NCBI GenBank assembly: GCA_965198905.1
Contig: OZ240678.1
Span: 558,001 to 622,000, forward strand
Length of the DNA: 64,000 bases
Direction of reading: 5' to 3'
DNA from: CAHJWH01 sp965198905
GTDB lineage: Bacteria > Pseudomonadota > Alphaproteobacteria > Caulobacterales > Caulobacteraceae
The first letter of the stretch is position 1, and each line of letters begins with the position of its first letter. The notes under the pieces are model-generated. The model had not been told where the DNA came from, searched no databases, and saw only the letters and a list, made by a program, of their open reading frames with translations. Below, piece after piece: positions 1-8,412 of the stretch. The position numbers were made by a program, and so were the translations under genes.

Positions 1-534
1 GAACACCTGGAAGGCGTCGGCCCGGCGCAGATCGCCCGGCGCATAGAGCTCGCCCACCTGGCTGGCGATATTACCCTTGAAGCAGCCTACCCCCATCAGA
101 AGGCACGCAAGAGCGGCGAGGAAGGAAACCTCGAAGGCCATCAGGAAATGGCCGAAGGTCATCAGCACCGCGCCGAACACGATGGTGCGGGTGCGGCCCA
201 GCACCCGGTCGGCGATGAAGCCGCCGGCCAGGGGCGTCAGATACACCCCGCCCGCATAGAGGCCGAAGATCACCGAGGCGAGGGCGACCGGGGAGAGGTG
301 TCCGTAGACGTGCTCCAGTCCGGCGCGAAACGAGGCGAAGCCTGCGACGTGCTCCACATGACCGGGAAGCAGCAGCTGCTGACCCATATAGAGCACGAGC
401 AGCGCCTGCATCCCGTAATAGGAGAACCGCTCCCAGGCCTCCGCGAACACCAGGAAGCCCAGACCCAGAGGATGGCCGAAAAAGGTCCGGACTTCAGGCG
501 CCTCGACCACCCCAGCTTTAGACGCCAACGCCAA
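1..534 (-). CDS. POT/PTR family proton-dependent peptide transporter, N-terminal part
   Basis: The gene runs off the left edge, so only the first 178 residues are visible. The protein contains the POT-family signature around residues 25-45 (FAEAWERFSYYGM, then an LLVLYM helix start), followed by GLYAGGVYLTPLAGG and a DRVLGRTRTI loop, the typical first inner loop of major-facilitator peptide symporters. These proteins import di- and tripeptides with protons across the inner membrane. I chose a TTG start at 534 because an AGGGAG ribosome-binding site lies seven bases upstream; a GTG eight codons downstream is an alternative. It lies downstream of the ATP12 gene on the same strand. Confidence 0.85.
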   Translation of the reverse strand, partial: MALASKAGVVEAPEVRTFFGHPLGLGFLVFAEAWERFSYYGMQALLVLYMGQQLLLPGHVEHVAGFASFRAGLEHVYGHLSPVALASVIFGLYAGGVYLTPLAGGFIADRVLGRTRTIVFGAVLMTFGHFLMAFEVSFLAALACLLMGVGCFKGNIASQVGELYAPGDLRRADAFQVF

Positions 535-605
535 GCGGTTACTCCCTAACTGCAGCCAGCATCGCCGGGAAGAGAAGCCGCCGCAACAGTAACACAGGTT
601 AACGG

Positions 606-1349
606 TCACCCTGACGCAGGGGCGGGTCCCAGCGCCTCGAACCAGCGGCCAAGGAGGCGAGCCTCGTCACGCATCCCCGCGGTTCTCGCGGCGGCCTCGG
701 TGTCTACGCCCCAGCGGCCTTCCTGAAAGGCCTCGTCCAGGCGCGACAGCTCGAACGCCGCGTTTGCCTCCAGCCGTCCCCGCTGCACGGCCAACGCCAG
801 GACCGCCGAGCCGAACAGAGGCGTCGCGAACGCGACCCCGGCCTGGGTGAAGGGCTCCAGCTCCGTCGTCAGCACCTCGATCCGCGCAAGCGCCTCGGGC
901 GACTGCGGGCGGTGGACGACGCCGATGGCGCGGCGGAGGTCGACGCCCAAGGCACTCCTGGCCCAGTCCAGCACCGGTCCCCAGGCTTCCTGCTGGGCCT
1001 GCACCAGGGCGTCCGGCGCCTCGGCGAAGTAGCAGAGCACGTCGGAGGCCCCGTAGCGCGCAACCTCCGCCGCCACCGCCGCGCTCGCCGCAGCCGTGCG
1101 GTCTATGACCGTGGAGGCCAGCCGGTTGGCCGGCATGGCGGCCAGATCGATCTCGTCGCCCTGCCCCGCCCACTCGTCGGCCAGCATCTGGGCCAAGGGC
1201 TGAACGGGCACGACCAGCGGCCCCCCCCCGGGCGTCCTGGCGCCCCGCCCGTCCAGAAGGACCGTGAAGCCGCCGTCCCGAGGCGCGGTGGTCGCCTGGG
1301 CGTAGAAACGCCGAGGGCGGTCGACGCCGGCCGAAGAGGTCTGCCGCAT
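606..1349 (-). CDS. ATP12 family F1-ATPase assembly chaperone
   Basis: This 247-residue protein matches the ATP12 family, chaperones that bind the F1 alpha subunit during ATP synthase assembly. Visible family features are the early RRFY motif, the LLDGRGARTP segment, the DEWAGQGDEID motif with the MPANRLASTVID block, and an LCYFAE segment. The length is normal for the family. In many alphaproteobacteria this gene follows rluA and a HAD phosphatase; here those two lie on the same strand but are separated from it by a DUF1800 gene in the opposite orientation. The start is divergent from that gene with 72 bases between them. Confidence 0.88.
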   Translation of the reverse strand: MRQTSSAGVDRPRRFYAQATTAPRDGGFTVLLDGRGARTPGGGPLVVPVQPLAQMLADEWAGQGDEIDLAAMPANRLASTVIDRTAAASAAVAAEVARYGASDVLCYFAEAPDALVQAQQEAWGPVLDWARSALGVDLRRAIGVVHRPQSPEALARIEVLTTELEPFTQAGVAFATPLFGSAVLALAVQRGRLEANAAFELSRLDEAFQEGRWGVDTEAAARTAGMRDEARLLGRWFEALGPAPASG

Positions 1350-1421
1350 TCATGCTCCCGTCAGCTGATAAACCTTAGGGGAGATGTAGCGGCGAGGAAG
1401 CCGGGACGCGATGGGGGCGCC

Positions 1422-2804
1422 ATGAGCTTCGGCTCCGATCTCGATGAGGCGGCCGCGATCTCGGTCACGCGCTTCGGCCTCGGCCCCCGACCTGGGGAAC
1501 TGGCCCTGGTCCGGGCCGACCCGCAGGGCTGGCTGCGCGAGCAGATACGCACCGAGGGCGCGGACCTGCCGGTGTCCGCCACAGCCCTGCCGCTGGCCAG
1601 CGCCCAGGACGGCTATCAGGCCTTCCTCGCCTCCCGCGCCGCGGAGAAGGCGGCCGGCGCCGATCAGGTCGCGCGCAAGGCGGCCATGCAGCCGCTGCAC
1701 GACCGCACCGACGCGGAGGGCCTGGCCCGCGCTGTGCTGGCGGTCACCACGCCGGCGCCGTTCCGGGAGCGCTGGGCGCTGTTCTGGGCCAACCATTTCA
1801 GCGTGTCCACGATCAAGGGCGAGGAGCTGAACGCCACCGCCGCGGGGTTCGAGCGCGAGGCTGTCCGCCCGCACGTGTTCGGCCGGTTCGAAGACATGCT
1901 GGCGGCCTCCTCCGCCCATCCCGCCATGCTGATGTATTTGGACCAGCAGGGCTCCGCCGGGCCGAACAGTCCCCAGGGCTTGAGGCATCCCGGCGCCGGG
2001 CTGAACGAGAACCTCGGCCGCGAGATCATGGAGCTGCACACCCTGGGCGTGGACGCCGGCTATTCCCAGGCCGACGTGACCGAGTTCGCCCGCGCCTTGA
2101 CAGGCTGGTCCATGGGCGGCGGCGGCGCCCCGGTCGAGCAGCAGGGCGGCTTCGTCTACAAGCCTGAGCTGCACGAGCCCGGGGAGCGGCATGTGTTCGG
2201 CCGCACCTACCCGCCGGGGGAGCAGGGACAGGCGCGCGCCGCCCTAGCCGACTTCGCCGCCAGCCCGCACACCAGCCGCCACCTGGCCCGCAAGATCGCC
2301 GCCCACTTCGTCGCCGACGATCCGCCGCCCGCGCTGGTGGCGAGGCTAGATCGCGCCTATCGCGCCAGCGAGGGTGATCTGTCGGCTGTAGCGTCGGCGC
2401 TCGTGTCCGCGCCGCAGGCCTGGTCGCCCCAGGCCGCCAAGCTGAAGACGCCCAACGAGTTCCTGATCTCCAGCTACCGCGCGGCGGGCTTTGTCCCCGT
2501 CGACGCTCGGCGCGACGTCTATGGCCCGCTCGGCGGCCTGGGCCAGCGGCCGTTCTACGCCGCGCAGCCCAACGGCTGGTCCGACGAGGCCGAAGACTGG
2601 GCCGCGCCGGATGCCGTGCTGAAGCGGATGGTCTGGGCCCGGGGTTTCGCCAGCGCCCACCCGGCGGCGGACCCCGTGCAGCTCGCCGACGCGGCGCTCG
2701 GGGCGCGCCTGTCGCCGCAGACCGCCCTGGCCATCAGGCGGGCCGAAACCCGCCCCGAAGCCATGACCCTGCTGTTGATGAGCCCGGAATTCCAGCGGCG
2801 GTGA
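1422..2804 (+). CDS. DUF1800 domain protein
   Basis: This 460-residue protein is a DUF1800 member, recognised by RFGLGPRPGEL near the N-terminus, the WALFWANHFSV block, the EIMELHTLGVDAGYS stretch, FARALTGW, the HDF-like RHVFGRTYPPGEQG region and the RHLARKIAAHFVADDPP block. The biochemical function is unknown. DUF1800 genes are usually paired with a DUF1501 gene, but none follows here. The ATG at 1422 begins the conserved region; the open frame continues upstream without homology. It lies between two minus-strand genes that are commonly neighbours in relatives, so it may be a local insertion. Confidence 0.88.
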   Translation: MSFGSDLDEAAAISVTRFGLGPRPGELALVRADPQGWLREQIRTEGADLPVSATALPLASAQDGYQAFLASRAAEKAAGADQVARKAAMQPLHDRTDAEGLARAVLAVTTPAPFRERWALFWANHFSVSTIKGEELNATAAGFEREAVRPHVFGRFEDMLAASSAHPAMLMYLDQQGSAGPNSPQGLRHPGAGLNENLGREIMELHTLGVDAGYSQADVTEFARALTGWSMGGGGAPVEQQGGFVYKPELHEPGERHVFGRTYPPGEQGQARAALADFAASPHTSRHLARKIAAHFVADDPPPALVARLDRAYRASEGDLSAVASALVSAPQAWSPQAAKLKTPNEFLISSYRAAGFVPVDARRDVYGPLGGLGQRPFYAAQPNGWSDEAEDWAAPDAVLKRMVWARGFASAHPAADPVQLADAALGARLSPQTALAIRRAETRPEAMTLLLMSPEFQRR

Positions 2805-2822
2805 AGGTCTGGGCGCCCCTCG

Positions 2823-3485
2823 TCAGCGGGCCGCGAACGCGTCCAGCTCGGCGGTCAGATCGGCGAAGGTGTCCACCACCACGTCGGCGGCGGCCGCCTC
2901 GATTTCGTCTCGGGTGTGAAAGCCCCAGGTGACGCCGACGGCGCGCACGCCCGCAGCCTTGGCCATGCGGATGTCGTGGGCCGTGTCGCCGATCATGACC
3001 GTGCAGGCGGGCGAGACGCCCAGGGCCGCCATGGCCTCGATCAGCATGGCGGGATGCGGCTTGCCGGGGCCGTCGTCGGCGCAGTGGGTGCTGTCGAACA
3101 GGTCCGCCCACCGGTGCATCGCCACGATCATGTCCACGCCCCGGCGCGACTTGCCGGTCGCCATGCCGATCTTCCAGCCCTCGCGCTTCAGCCGGCCGAG
3201 CAGCTCCGCGGCGCCTTCATAAAGCGGCTCGACGAACCCGGGCTGGCTATGCAGGTCGCCAAAGCTGGACTTGTAGTAGGCGACCAGCTGCTCGAGCACC
3301 TGGGGCGCGTGATCGGGGGCGAGCAGGGCCAGGCCCTCGGCCAGGCTGAGCCCCACGATCTGGCGGAGCTCGTCATAGGGCGGCGGCGTCAGGCCGAGCG
3401 CGGTGAAGGCGGCGTCGGACGCCTGCTTGAGGATGGCGCGGCTGTCCACCAGCGTGCCGTCCACATCGAACACCGCGGCCTTCAC
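2823..3485 (-). CDS. HAD-IA family phosphatase (phosphoglycolate phosphatase-like)
   Basis: This 220-residue protein starts at a GTG that overlaps the TGA of the upstream rluA-type gene (GTGA), which implies translational coupling. It has the HAD motif I FDVDGTLVDS (Asp7 as nucleophile, Asp9), the motif II Thr and motif III Lys in GMATGKSRRG, and motif IV MIGDTAHDI. A helical cap lies between motifs I and II. The fold is that of Gph/PGP-like phosphomonoesterases, but the substrate cannot be told from sequence. The longer reading frame that continues upstream overlaps rluA and looks non-coding. Confidence 0.9.
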   Translation of the reverse strand: MKAAVFDVDGTLVDSRAILKQASDAAFTALGLTPPPYDELRQIVGLSLAEGLALLAPDHAPQVLEQLVAYYKSSFGDLHSQPGFVEPLYEGAAELLGRLKREGWKIGMATGKSRRGVDMIVAMHRWADLFDSTHCADDGPGKPHPAMLIEAMAALGVSPACTVMIGDTAHDIRMAKAAGVRAVGVTWGFHTRDEIEAAAADVVVDTFADLTAELDAFAAR

Positions 3486-4522
3486 GGCTTGCGAGGCTTT
3501 TTTGGGGGTGCAGGTTTCGGCCCGGAGCGTCGCTGGCGGGCGAAGGGGTCGGCCGGGGCCTCGCGCTCGTCGAAGCCGAAACGGGCGAAGCCTTCGCGCA
3601 TCTCCGGGCTCAGCGGCGCCTCCAGCACCAGCTGGCCCTTGGACGGATGGGGGAGCTCCAGCCGGCGGGCGTGCAACTGCAGCTTCAGACCGGCGGCCAG
3701 GGCGGCGGAACTCTCGTCGCAATACTTATGGTCTCCCAGGATGGGATGACCGATGGCCTTCATGTGGGCGCGCAGCTGGTGGGTGCGGCCGGTGTGGGGC
3801 TGAAGCGCCATCCAGGCGGCGCGGTGTGCGGCGCGGTTGATGGTGACGAACTCGGTCTCCGCCGTTTCGGCGCCGAACTCTCCTGCGTCCGCCGGCACCA
3901 CCATCTCGCGGTCGCCGACGCCCTTCTTGACCAGGTGCAGCTCTATGATGCCCTCGTGCGGCTTGGGCTCGCCCGCCACGATCGCCCAGTAGATCTTGCG
4001 GGCGCGACGCTTGGCGAAGGCCCCCGACAGGCTGGCGGCGGCGGCCGGGCTCTTGCCGAGCAGCAGGACTCCGGAGGTGTCGCGGTCCAGCCGGTGCACC
4101 AGGCGGGGTCGGTCCATCCCCTCCCCCCAGGCGCTCAGCAGTCGGTCGACGTGCTTGGTGGTCTTGGTGCCGCCCTGCACCGCCAGGCCCGATGGCTTGT
4201 TCAGGGCCAGCACCTCGTCGTCCTCATACAGCACCAGGGAGTGGGCGTAGGCCACGTCGCGGTCCGACAGGCCGGCCTTCATCTCCTCGTCGGACGGCGC
4301 ATCGGGCAGGGGCGGGACCCGCACCTGCACGCCGGCGGCAAGCCGGGTGTCCACCTTGGCGCGGCCGCCGTCCACCCGCACTTGGCCGGAGCGGACCAGC
4401 CGGTTGATGGCGATGTGGTTCAGGTCCGGCCAGCGCCGCTTGAACCAGCGGTCAAGCCTGACGCCATCCTCGGCCGCCTCGACGGTCAAGGTGCGCACCT
4501 CCCGGCGCGAGGACTCGCTCAC
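3482..4522 (-). CDS. rluC: RluA family 23S rRNA pseudouridine synthase
   Basis: This 346-residue protein isomerises uridines in RNA to pseudouridine. An N-terminal S4 RNA-binding domain (about residues 20-70, VRLDRWFKRR to VRVDGG) precedes the catalytic RluA domain. The signature HRLDRDTSG lies at residues 143-151, with catalytic Asp146 in the HRLD motif; the TGRTHQLRAHM motif follows. The basic C-terminal tail (about 45 residues, rich in R, K and P) is common in alphaproteobacteria. S4 plus RluA layout and length fit RluC/RluD; RluC is my best guess because of the HAD gene coupled downstream. The gene symbol is tentative. Confidence 0.88.
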   Translation of the reverse strand: MSESSRREVRTLTVEAAEDGVRLDRWFKRRWPDLNHIAINRLVRSGQVRVDGGRAKVDTRLAAGVQVRVPPLPDAPSDEEMKAGLSDRDVAYAHSLVLYEDDEVLALNKPSGLAVQGGTKTTKHVDRLLSAWGEGMDRPRLVHRLDRDTSGVLLLGKSPAAAASLSGAFAKRRARKIYWAIVAGEPKPHEGIIELHLVKKGVGDREMVVPADAGEFGAETAETEFVTINRAAHRAAWMALQPHTGRTHQLRAHMKAIGHPILGDHKYCDESSAALAAGLKLQLHARRLELPHPSKGQLVLEAPLSPEMREGFARFGFDEREAPADPFARQRRSGPKPAPPKKPRKP

Positions 4523-4711
4523 CCGACGGGTCCGGTTCGCACGCGCGCGGGCGCCGACCCAAGCTCTACCGCCAAGCCATCGCCGGAGCGCCCCAGAAGA
4601 AGGTTGACCATCGCCGACTTATACCGGAACGGCGACGGCGACCAAACCCGCCCGCCCGGAGCCTCCAACGTGTCCCCATCCGCACCGCCGCCCCCCGAGG
4701 CGTGTCAGGAC

Positions 4712-4999
4712 ATGAGCGATGTCCGCACAGGCGTCGATGCGCTCGACCGCGAACTGGTGGCTCTGCTGGCGGTGCGCCAGCGCTACATGGACGCCGCCGC
4801 CCGCATCAAGACGGATCGAAACCGGGTCTACGACGCCGCCCGGATCGAGGACGTGGTGGCGAAGGTTAAAGCCGCTGCGCGAACGCAAGGGCTGTCCGAA
4901 GCGATCGTGGAGCCGGTCTGGCGCACCCTGATCGACCGCTGCATCGCCCATGAGCTCGACGCCTGGGACCGGCTTCAGGCCGATGATGGGGCGGTCTGA
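4712..4999 (+). CDS. chorismate mutase, AroQ type
   Basis: This 95-residue protein has the all-helical AroQ fold: an opening helix with DALDRELVALLAVRQRY, the conserved Arg-Lys pair in AARIKTDRNRVYDAARIEDV, and a C-terminal helix ending VWRTLIDRCIAHEL. It should convert chorismate to prephenate for Phe/Tyr synthesis, although stand-alone copies of this type can also be isochorismate-pyruvate lyase-like. The ATG at 4712 starts the domain directly and has a GAGG box about eleven bases upstream. It is divergent from rluA and convergent with the next gene. Confidence 0.82.
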   Translation: MSDVRTGVDALDRELVALLAVRQRYMDAAARIKTDRNRVYDAARIEDVVAKVKAAARTQGLSEAIVEPVWRTLIDRCIAHELDAWDRLQADDGAV

Positions 5000-5015
5000 C
5001 GGGCGGGCCGCCGGG

Positions 5016-5378
5016 TCAGCGACCCGCAATGAGCTTGACCTGCAGGGGATCGCCAAACACTGATTTGGCGGTCCAGGCGGCGCCGACTCCCCCGTGCGGC
5101 ACCGCGGTGCAATAGCTCAGCGGCAGGGTCGCAGGCTTCTTCTGCCGTAAGCAGATCTGGTTCGAACCTTTAAGTTTCCACATGCCGTTGGACAGGTCGT
5201 GTTTGCGGCCTTCGGCCCGGTAGGTCCCATCTTTGCTCAGCCACAGCTCGGTCTTGCGCCCGTCCGGATAGGTCGACACGATCGTTCCCTGGAACGCGGG
5301 CGCGAGCTCTGAGGAGGCCGCCGCCACACACGCCAAGGCGCAGACGCCACCTGCGCAGGCCATGATGAAACGCCTCAT
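5016..5378 (-). CDS. exported protein of unknown function
   Basis: This 120-residue protein begins with a clear Sec signal peptide (MRRFIMACAGGVCALACVAAASS) and continues as a small soluble domain with FQGTIVSTYPDGRKTELWL, GMWKLKGSNQICLRQKK and SYCTAVP. Two cysteines in the mature part may form a disulphide in the periplasm. The ATG at 5378 has a strong GGAGG site seven bases upstream; the frame extends further but without protein-like sequence. I do not recognise a named family. It is convergent with the chorismate mutase gene. Confidence 0.65.
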   Translation of the reverse strand: MRRFIMACAGGVCALACVAAASSELAPAFQGTIVSTYPDGRKTELWLSKDGTYRAEGRKHDLSNGMWKLKGSNQICLRQKKPATLPLSYCTAVPHGGVGAAWTAKSVFGDPLQVKLIAGR

Positions 5379-5498
5379 TCGCACCTCCCAGCCTCTACTT
5401 TGAACTCTGCCCTCAATGCCTGAAGCGGCGGCAATATCCTTGGCGGCCCGCTCCGCGTGGCTCTGGAAAACCAGGAAGCCGTTGATGCAGCAGGTCAC

Positions 5499-5675
5499 CT
5501 ACATGTCGAAGAACAGCGAGCCGACCCTGGCCCAGGCCGGCGTCAGTCCGAGCTGGATCAGCAGACTGAGCATCAGCAGGTCGCAGGCGAGACCGCATCG
5601 GGAGCCGGCGGAATACATCAGCGTCAGCAACCGGCGTCGCCTGCCCGTCGGCGCGGCCGGTTCGGCGGTCTGCAT
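5499..5675 (-). CDS. possible small membrane protein
   Basis: A 58-residue frame starts at an ATG with a perfect AGGAGG box eight bases upstream. The first 17 residues are polar and basic (ending GRRRR), followed by one probable membrane helix (LLMLSLLIQLGLTPAWA) and a short tail. The ribosome-binding site and charge layout support a real gene, but there is no family match that I can name. It lies upstream of the exported protein gene on the same strand. Confidence 0.4.
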   Translation of the reverse strand: MQTAEPAAPTGRRRRLLTLMYSAGSRCGLACDLLMLSLLIQLGLTPAWARVGSLFFDM

Positions 5676-5971
5676 GGCCTCGACCTCCTGGCTGGAGCGA
5701 CGCACGACGCTAGCAGGAAAACAATTGCCGCACTCAAAGCTTGGCCGCAAGCCAGTCCGGCGCCAGGTTGACCGCGTAGGGCAGGTGGCGTAACAGCATC
5801 GCCCTTCGGCGCCATCCCTGATCGCGCCCTCCACCGCCACGACCCCGGCCCCGCCACGCGGGATGACCGGACGAGGGCGGCGAGGCCCCCCGTCGACGTG
5901 ATCGTCCACGGGGGTCGCTGGCGCTTGCGCGTTCGGCGACGAGCAGGGCCGGCGCGGCATGAGGTTTTCGC
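5676..5971. other. intergenic region upstream of ffh
   Basis: I see no convincing gene in these 296 bases. Both strands contain only short frames of arginine- and glycine-rich composition typical of GC-rich non-coding DNA. The promoter of ffh should lie here, but no clear -35/-10 pair stands out. Confidence 0.5.
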
Positions 5972-7609
5972 ATGTTCGAGAGCTTAGGCGACAGGCTGAC
6001 GACCGTCTTCGACCGGATGACCGGTCGAGGCGTGCTGTCGCCCGCCGACATCGATGAGGCGCTGCGCGAAGTTCGCCTCGCCTTGCTCGACGCCGACGTG
6101 GCGCTGCCGGCGGTCAAGGACTTCATCGCCAAGGCCCGAGACTTGGCCACCGGCGAAGACGTGCTGCGCGCGGTCAAGCCGTCCGAGCAGGTGGTCAAGA
6201 TCGTCCATGACGGGCTGGTGGACATGCTGGGCGGCCCGCAGCCCGTGGGGTTGAACCTGAACGCTACGCCGCCGGTGGTGGTGATGATGGCCGGCCTGCA
6301 GGGTTCCGGCAAGACCACGACTTCGGGCAAGCTGGCTGCGCGGTTGCGCAACTACGACCGCAAGCGGGTGCTGATGGCCTCGCTCGACACCCGCCGCCCC
6401 GCCGCCATGGAACAGCTGGCCATGCTGGGCCAGCAGGTCGAGGTCGACGTGCTGCCGATCATGATCGGCCAGACCGCGCCCGACATCACGCGGCGCGCCC
6501 TGAACGCCGCACGTCTCGGCGGCTTCGACGTGCTGATCCTGGACACCGCCGGGCGCACGACACTCGACGAGCAGATGATGGGCGAGGCGGCGGAGATCGC
6601 GCGGATCGCGAGGCCGCAGGAAATCCTGCTGGTCGCCGACGCCCTCACCGGCCAGGACGCGGTGCGCACCGCCAAGGCCTTCCATGATCGCCTGCCTCTC
6701 ACCGGCATGGTGCTGACGCGCACCGATGGCGACAGCCGCGGCGGCGCCGCGCTGTCCATGCGCCACGTCACCGGCCTGCCGATCAAGTATCTGGGCGCGG
6801 GCGAGAAGCTCGACGCGCTGGAGGTGTTCGACGCCAACCGCGTGGCGGGACGCATCCTGGGCTCCGGCGACATCGTGGCCCTGGTGGAGAAGGCCGCCGC
6901 CGACTTCGACCAAGCCAAGGCCGAGAAGATGGCTAGGAAGCTGTCCAAGGGCCAGTTCGACCTGGACGACCTCGCCGACCAGTTGCGCCAGATGAAGAAG
7001 ATGGGCGGGATGCAGGGCATACTCGGCATGTTGCCCGGCGTGCAGAAGGTGAAGAAGCAGATCGCCGAGAGCGGGATCGACGACAAGATCTTCGACCGCC
7101 AGGTAGCCATCATCGGCTCCATGACCAAGGTGGAGCGCAAGAAGCCCGATGTCCTGAACGCGTCCCGCAAGCGCCGCATCGCCAAGGGCGCGGGCGTGGA
7201 GGTGATGGAGCTGAACCGCCTGCTGAAGCAGCACCGCCAGATGGCCGACGCCTTCAAGATGATGAGCCGCGGCGGCGGAAAGAACATGGCCGCCATGGCT
7301 CAGGCGCTCGGCATGGGCGGCGGAGGCGGCGGCGGGAGCGGCCTGCCCAAGGGCTACACGCCCCCCGGCGGCATGAAGGGCGCAGGCCTCGGCGCAGGTC
7401 CTGGCGGCGGCATGAACCTGGACATGCTGAAGGCGCTCGGCGGCGGCAAGCTGCCCGAGGGCATGGGCGCCGGCGGTATGGGCGAGGAGACCGAGATGCC
7501 CGCAGGCCTCGCCGACATGATGAAGGGTCTGGGCGGCGGTTTACCGGGCGGCCTCGGCGGCCTTCCTGGCTTCGGCAAGAGCCTGCCCGGCGATCCAAAG
7601 AAGAAATGA
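5972..7609 (+). CDS. ffh: signal recognition particle protein Ffh
   Basis: This 545-residue GTPase binds 4.5S RNA and signal sequences of nascent inner-membrane proteins and hands them to FtsY. The N domain (1-90) is followed by the G domain, with P-loop GLQGSGKT at residues 108-115, DTRRPAA, the DTAGR switch, and the TRTDGDSRGGAAL specificity motif. The M domain (about 330-435) is methionine-rich and carries the SGID and ASRKRRIAKGAG RNA-binding motifs. The last 100 residues are a Gly/Met-rich extension ending in basic residues, longer than in E. coli (453 residues) but usual in Caulobacterales. It heads the rpsP-rimM group. Confidence 0.97.
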   Translation: MFESLGDRLTTVFDRMTGRGVLSPADIDEALREVRLALLDADVALPAVKDFIAKARDLATGEDVLRAVKPSEQVVKIVHDGLVDMLGGPQPVGLNLNATPPVVVMMAGLQGSGKTTTSGKLAARLRNYDRKRVLMASLDTRRPAAMEQLAMLGQQVEVDVLPIMIGQTAPDITRRALNAARLGGFDVLILDTAGRTTLDEQMMGEAAEIARIARPQEILLVADALTGQDAVRTAKAFHDRLPLTGMVLTRTDGDSRGGAALSMRHVTGLPIKYLGAGEKLDALEVFDANRVAGRILGSGDIVALVEKAAADFDQAKAEKMARKLSKGQFDLDDLADQLRQMKKMGGMQGILGMLPGVQKVKKQIAESGIDDKIFDRQVAIIGSMTKVERKKPDVLNASRKRRIAKGAGVEVMELNRLLKQHRQMADAFKMMSRGGGKNMAAMAQALGMGGGGGGGSGLPKGYTPPGGMKGAGLGAGPGGGMNLDMLKALGGGKLPEGMGAGGMGEETEMPAGLADMMKGLGGGLPGGLGGLPGFGKSLPGDPKKK

Positions 7610-7639
7610 ACGCGATCCGACGAGCTGATCCTCGCCATC

Positions 7640-7790
7640 GCGGATGGGGAAGTGTCGCCGAGGGGCGACGGAGGGCCGCGCGAAGCGCGGAAGACGCCGC
7701 CCTCACCACCTCCCGTCGTTCCGCCCGGCTCCGCCGCGCCACCCCCTCCCCGGCTTCACCGGTACTCCCCCACGATGTGGGGGAGGTGAG
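7640..7790. repeat. dispersed palindromic repeat between ffh and rpsP
   Basis: This block has the window's C-rich/G-rich repeat pattern. Its clearest part is a perfect hairpin with nine-base arms CTCCCCCAC / GTGGGGGAG at 7765-7785 and a three-base loop. It precedes the rpsP start by about 45 bases, so it lies in the messenger leader if ffh and rpsP are co-transcribed. Related elements occur near 8300, 15150, 33350, 44650 and inside murF. Confidence 0.7.
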
Positions 7791-7831
7791 AAAAACTGAA
7801 CTGAACAAACGCCTGAAGGACCAAGACTGAA

Positions 7832-8266
7832 ATGCTGAAGATTCGTCTCGCCCGCGGCGGCGCCAAGAAGCGCCCCTACTATTCCATCGTCATCGCCGAC
7901 AGCCATTCGGCCCGGGATGGCCGCTTCATCGAGAAGGTGGGCACCTTCAACCCGCTGCTGGCCAAGGACCACCCCGAGCGCTTCACCCTGAAGCTGGAGC
8001 GGGTGCAGGAATGGCTGTCCAAGGGCGCCCAGCCCACCGACCGCGTGGCCCGCTTCCTGTCCACCCAGGGCATGGTGGAGTGGAAGCACGGCAACAACCC
8101 CAACAAGGGCAAGCCCGGCAAGAAGGCCGAGGAGCGCGCCGCCGAGCGCACTCAGCGTGACGCCGATCGCGCCGAAGCGATGGCCACAGCCGCCGCCGCC
8201 CCGCCGCCTGCGCCCGAGCCTGTCGAGCCGGTGGAAGAGCCCGTGGCCGAGACGGCCGAAGCCTGA
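7832..8266 (+). CDS. rpsP: 30S ribosomal protein S16
   Basis: This 144-residue protein has the S16 core in its first 80 residues (MLKIRLARGGAKKRPYYSIV, then DGRFIEKVGTFNP and GAQPTDRVARFL). The remaining 60 residues are a Lys/Glu then Ala/Pro/Glu-rich tail that is common in alphaproteobacteria and unlikely to be part of the fold. S16 is needed for assembly of the 30S body domain. It is followed by rimM as in most bacteria, but a repeat element separates the two. Confidence 0.97.
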   Translation: MLKIRLARGGAKKRPYYSIVIADSHSARDGRFIEKVGTFNPLLAKDHPERFTLKLERVQEWLSKGAQPTDRVARFLSTQGMVEWKHGNNPNKGKPGKKAEERAAERTQRDADRAEAMATAAAAPPPAPEPVEPVEEPVAETAEA

Positions 8267-8274
8267 TGTCCCGC

Positions 8275-8405
8275 GCGGCGGTGAACGCGCACCTCTCCCT
8301 CTCCCTCGACGGGAGAGGGCCGGGGTGAGGGTGAACCGCCGCCGCAGACCTCGGGACATGACCACCCCCGCCCCGGCCCTCCCCCGTCGAAAGGGGAGGG
8401 AGGTA
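8275..8405. repeat. dispersed palindromic repeat between rpsP and rimM
   Basis: Two hairpin-forming segments are visible: CTCCCTCGACGGGAG near 8299 and CCTCCCCCGTCGAAAGGGGAGG near 8378, given here only in outline. It fills the whole rpsP-rimM gap and belongs to the same loose family as the other CTCCC/GGGAG repeats in this window. It may reduce read-through or stabilise the upstream messenger. Confidence 0.65.
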
Positions 8406-8412
8406 TGCTGAC

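Noticed and set aside
586..606. Possible CtrA site (TTAA-like halves)
   Set aside because: Spacing is six rather than seven and the second half is TTAC, so it does not match the consensus.
5734..5960. Short minus-strand peptide ending in NLAPDWLAAKL
   Set aside because: No ribosome-binding site, and upstream sequence in frame is arginine-rich non-coding type.
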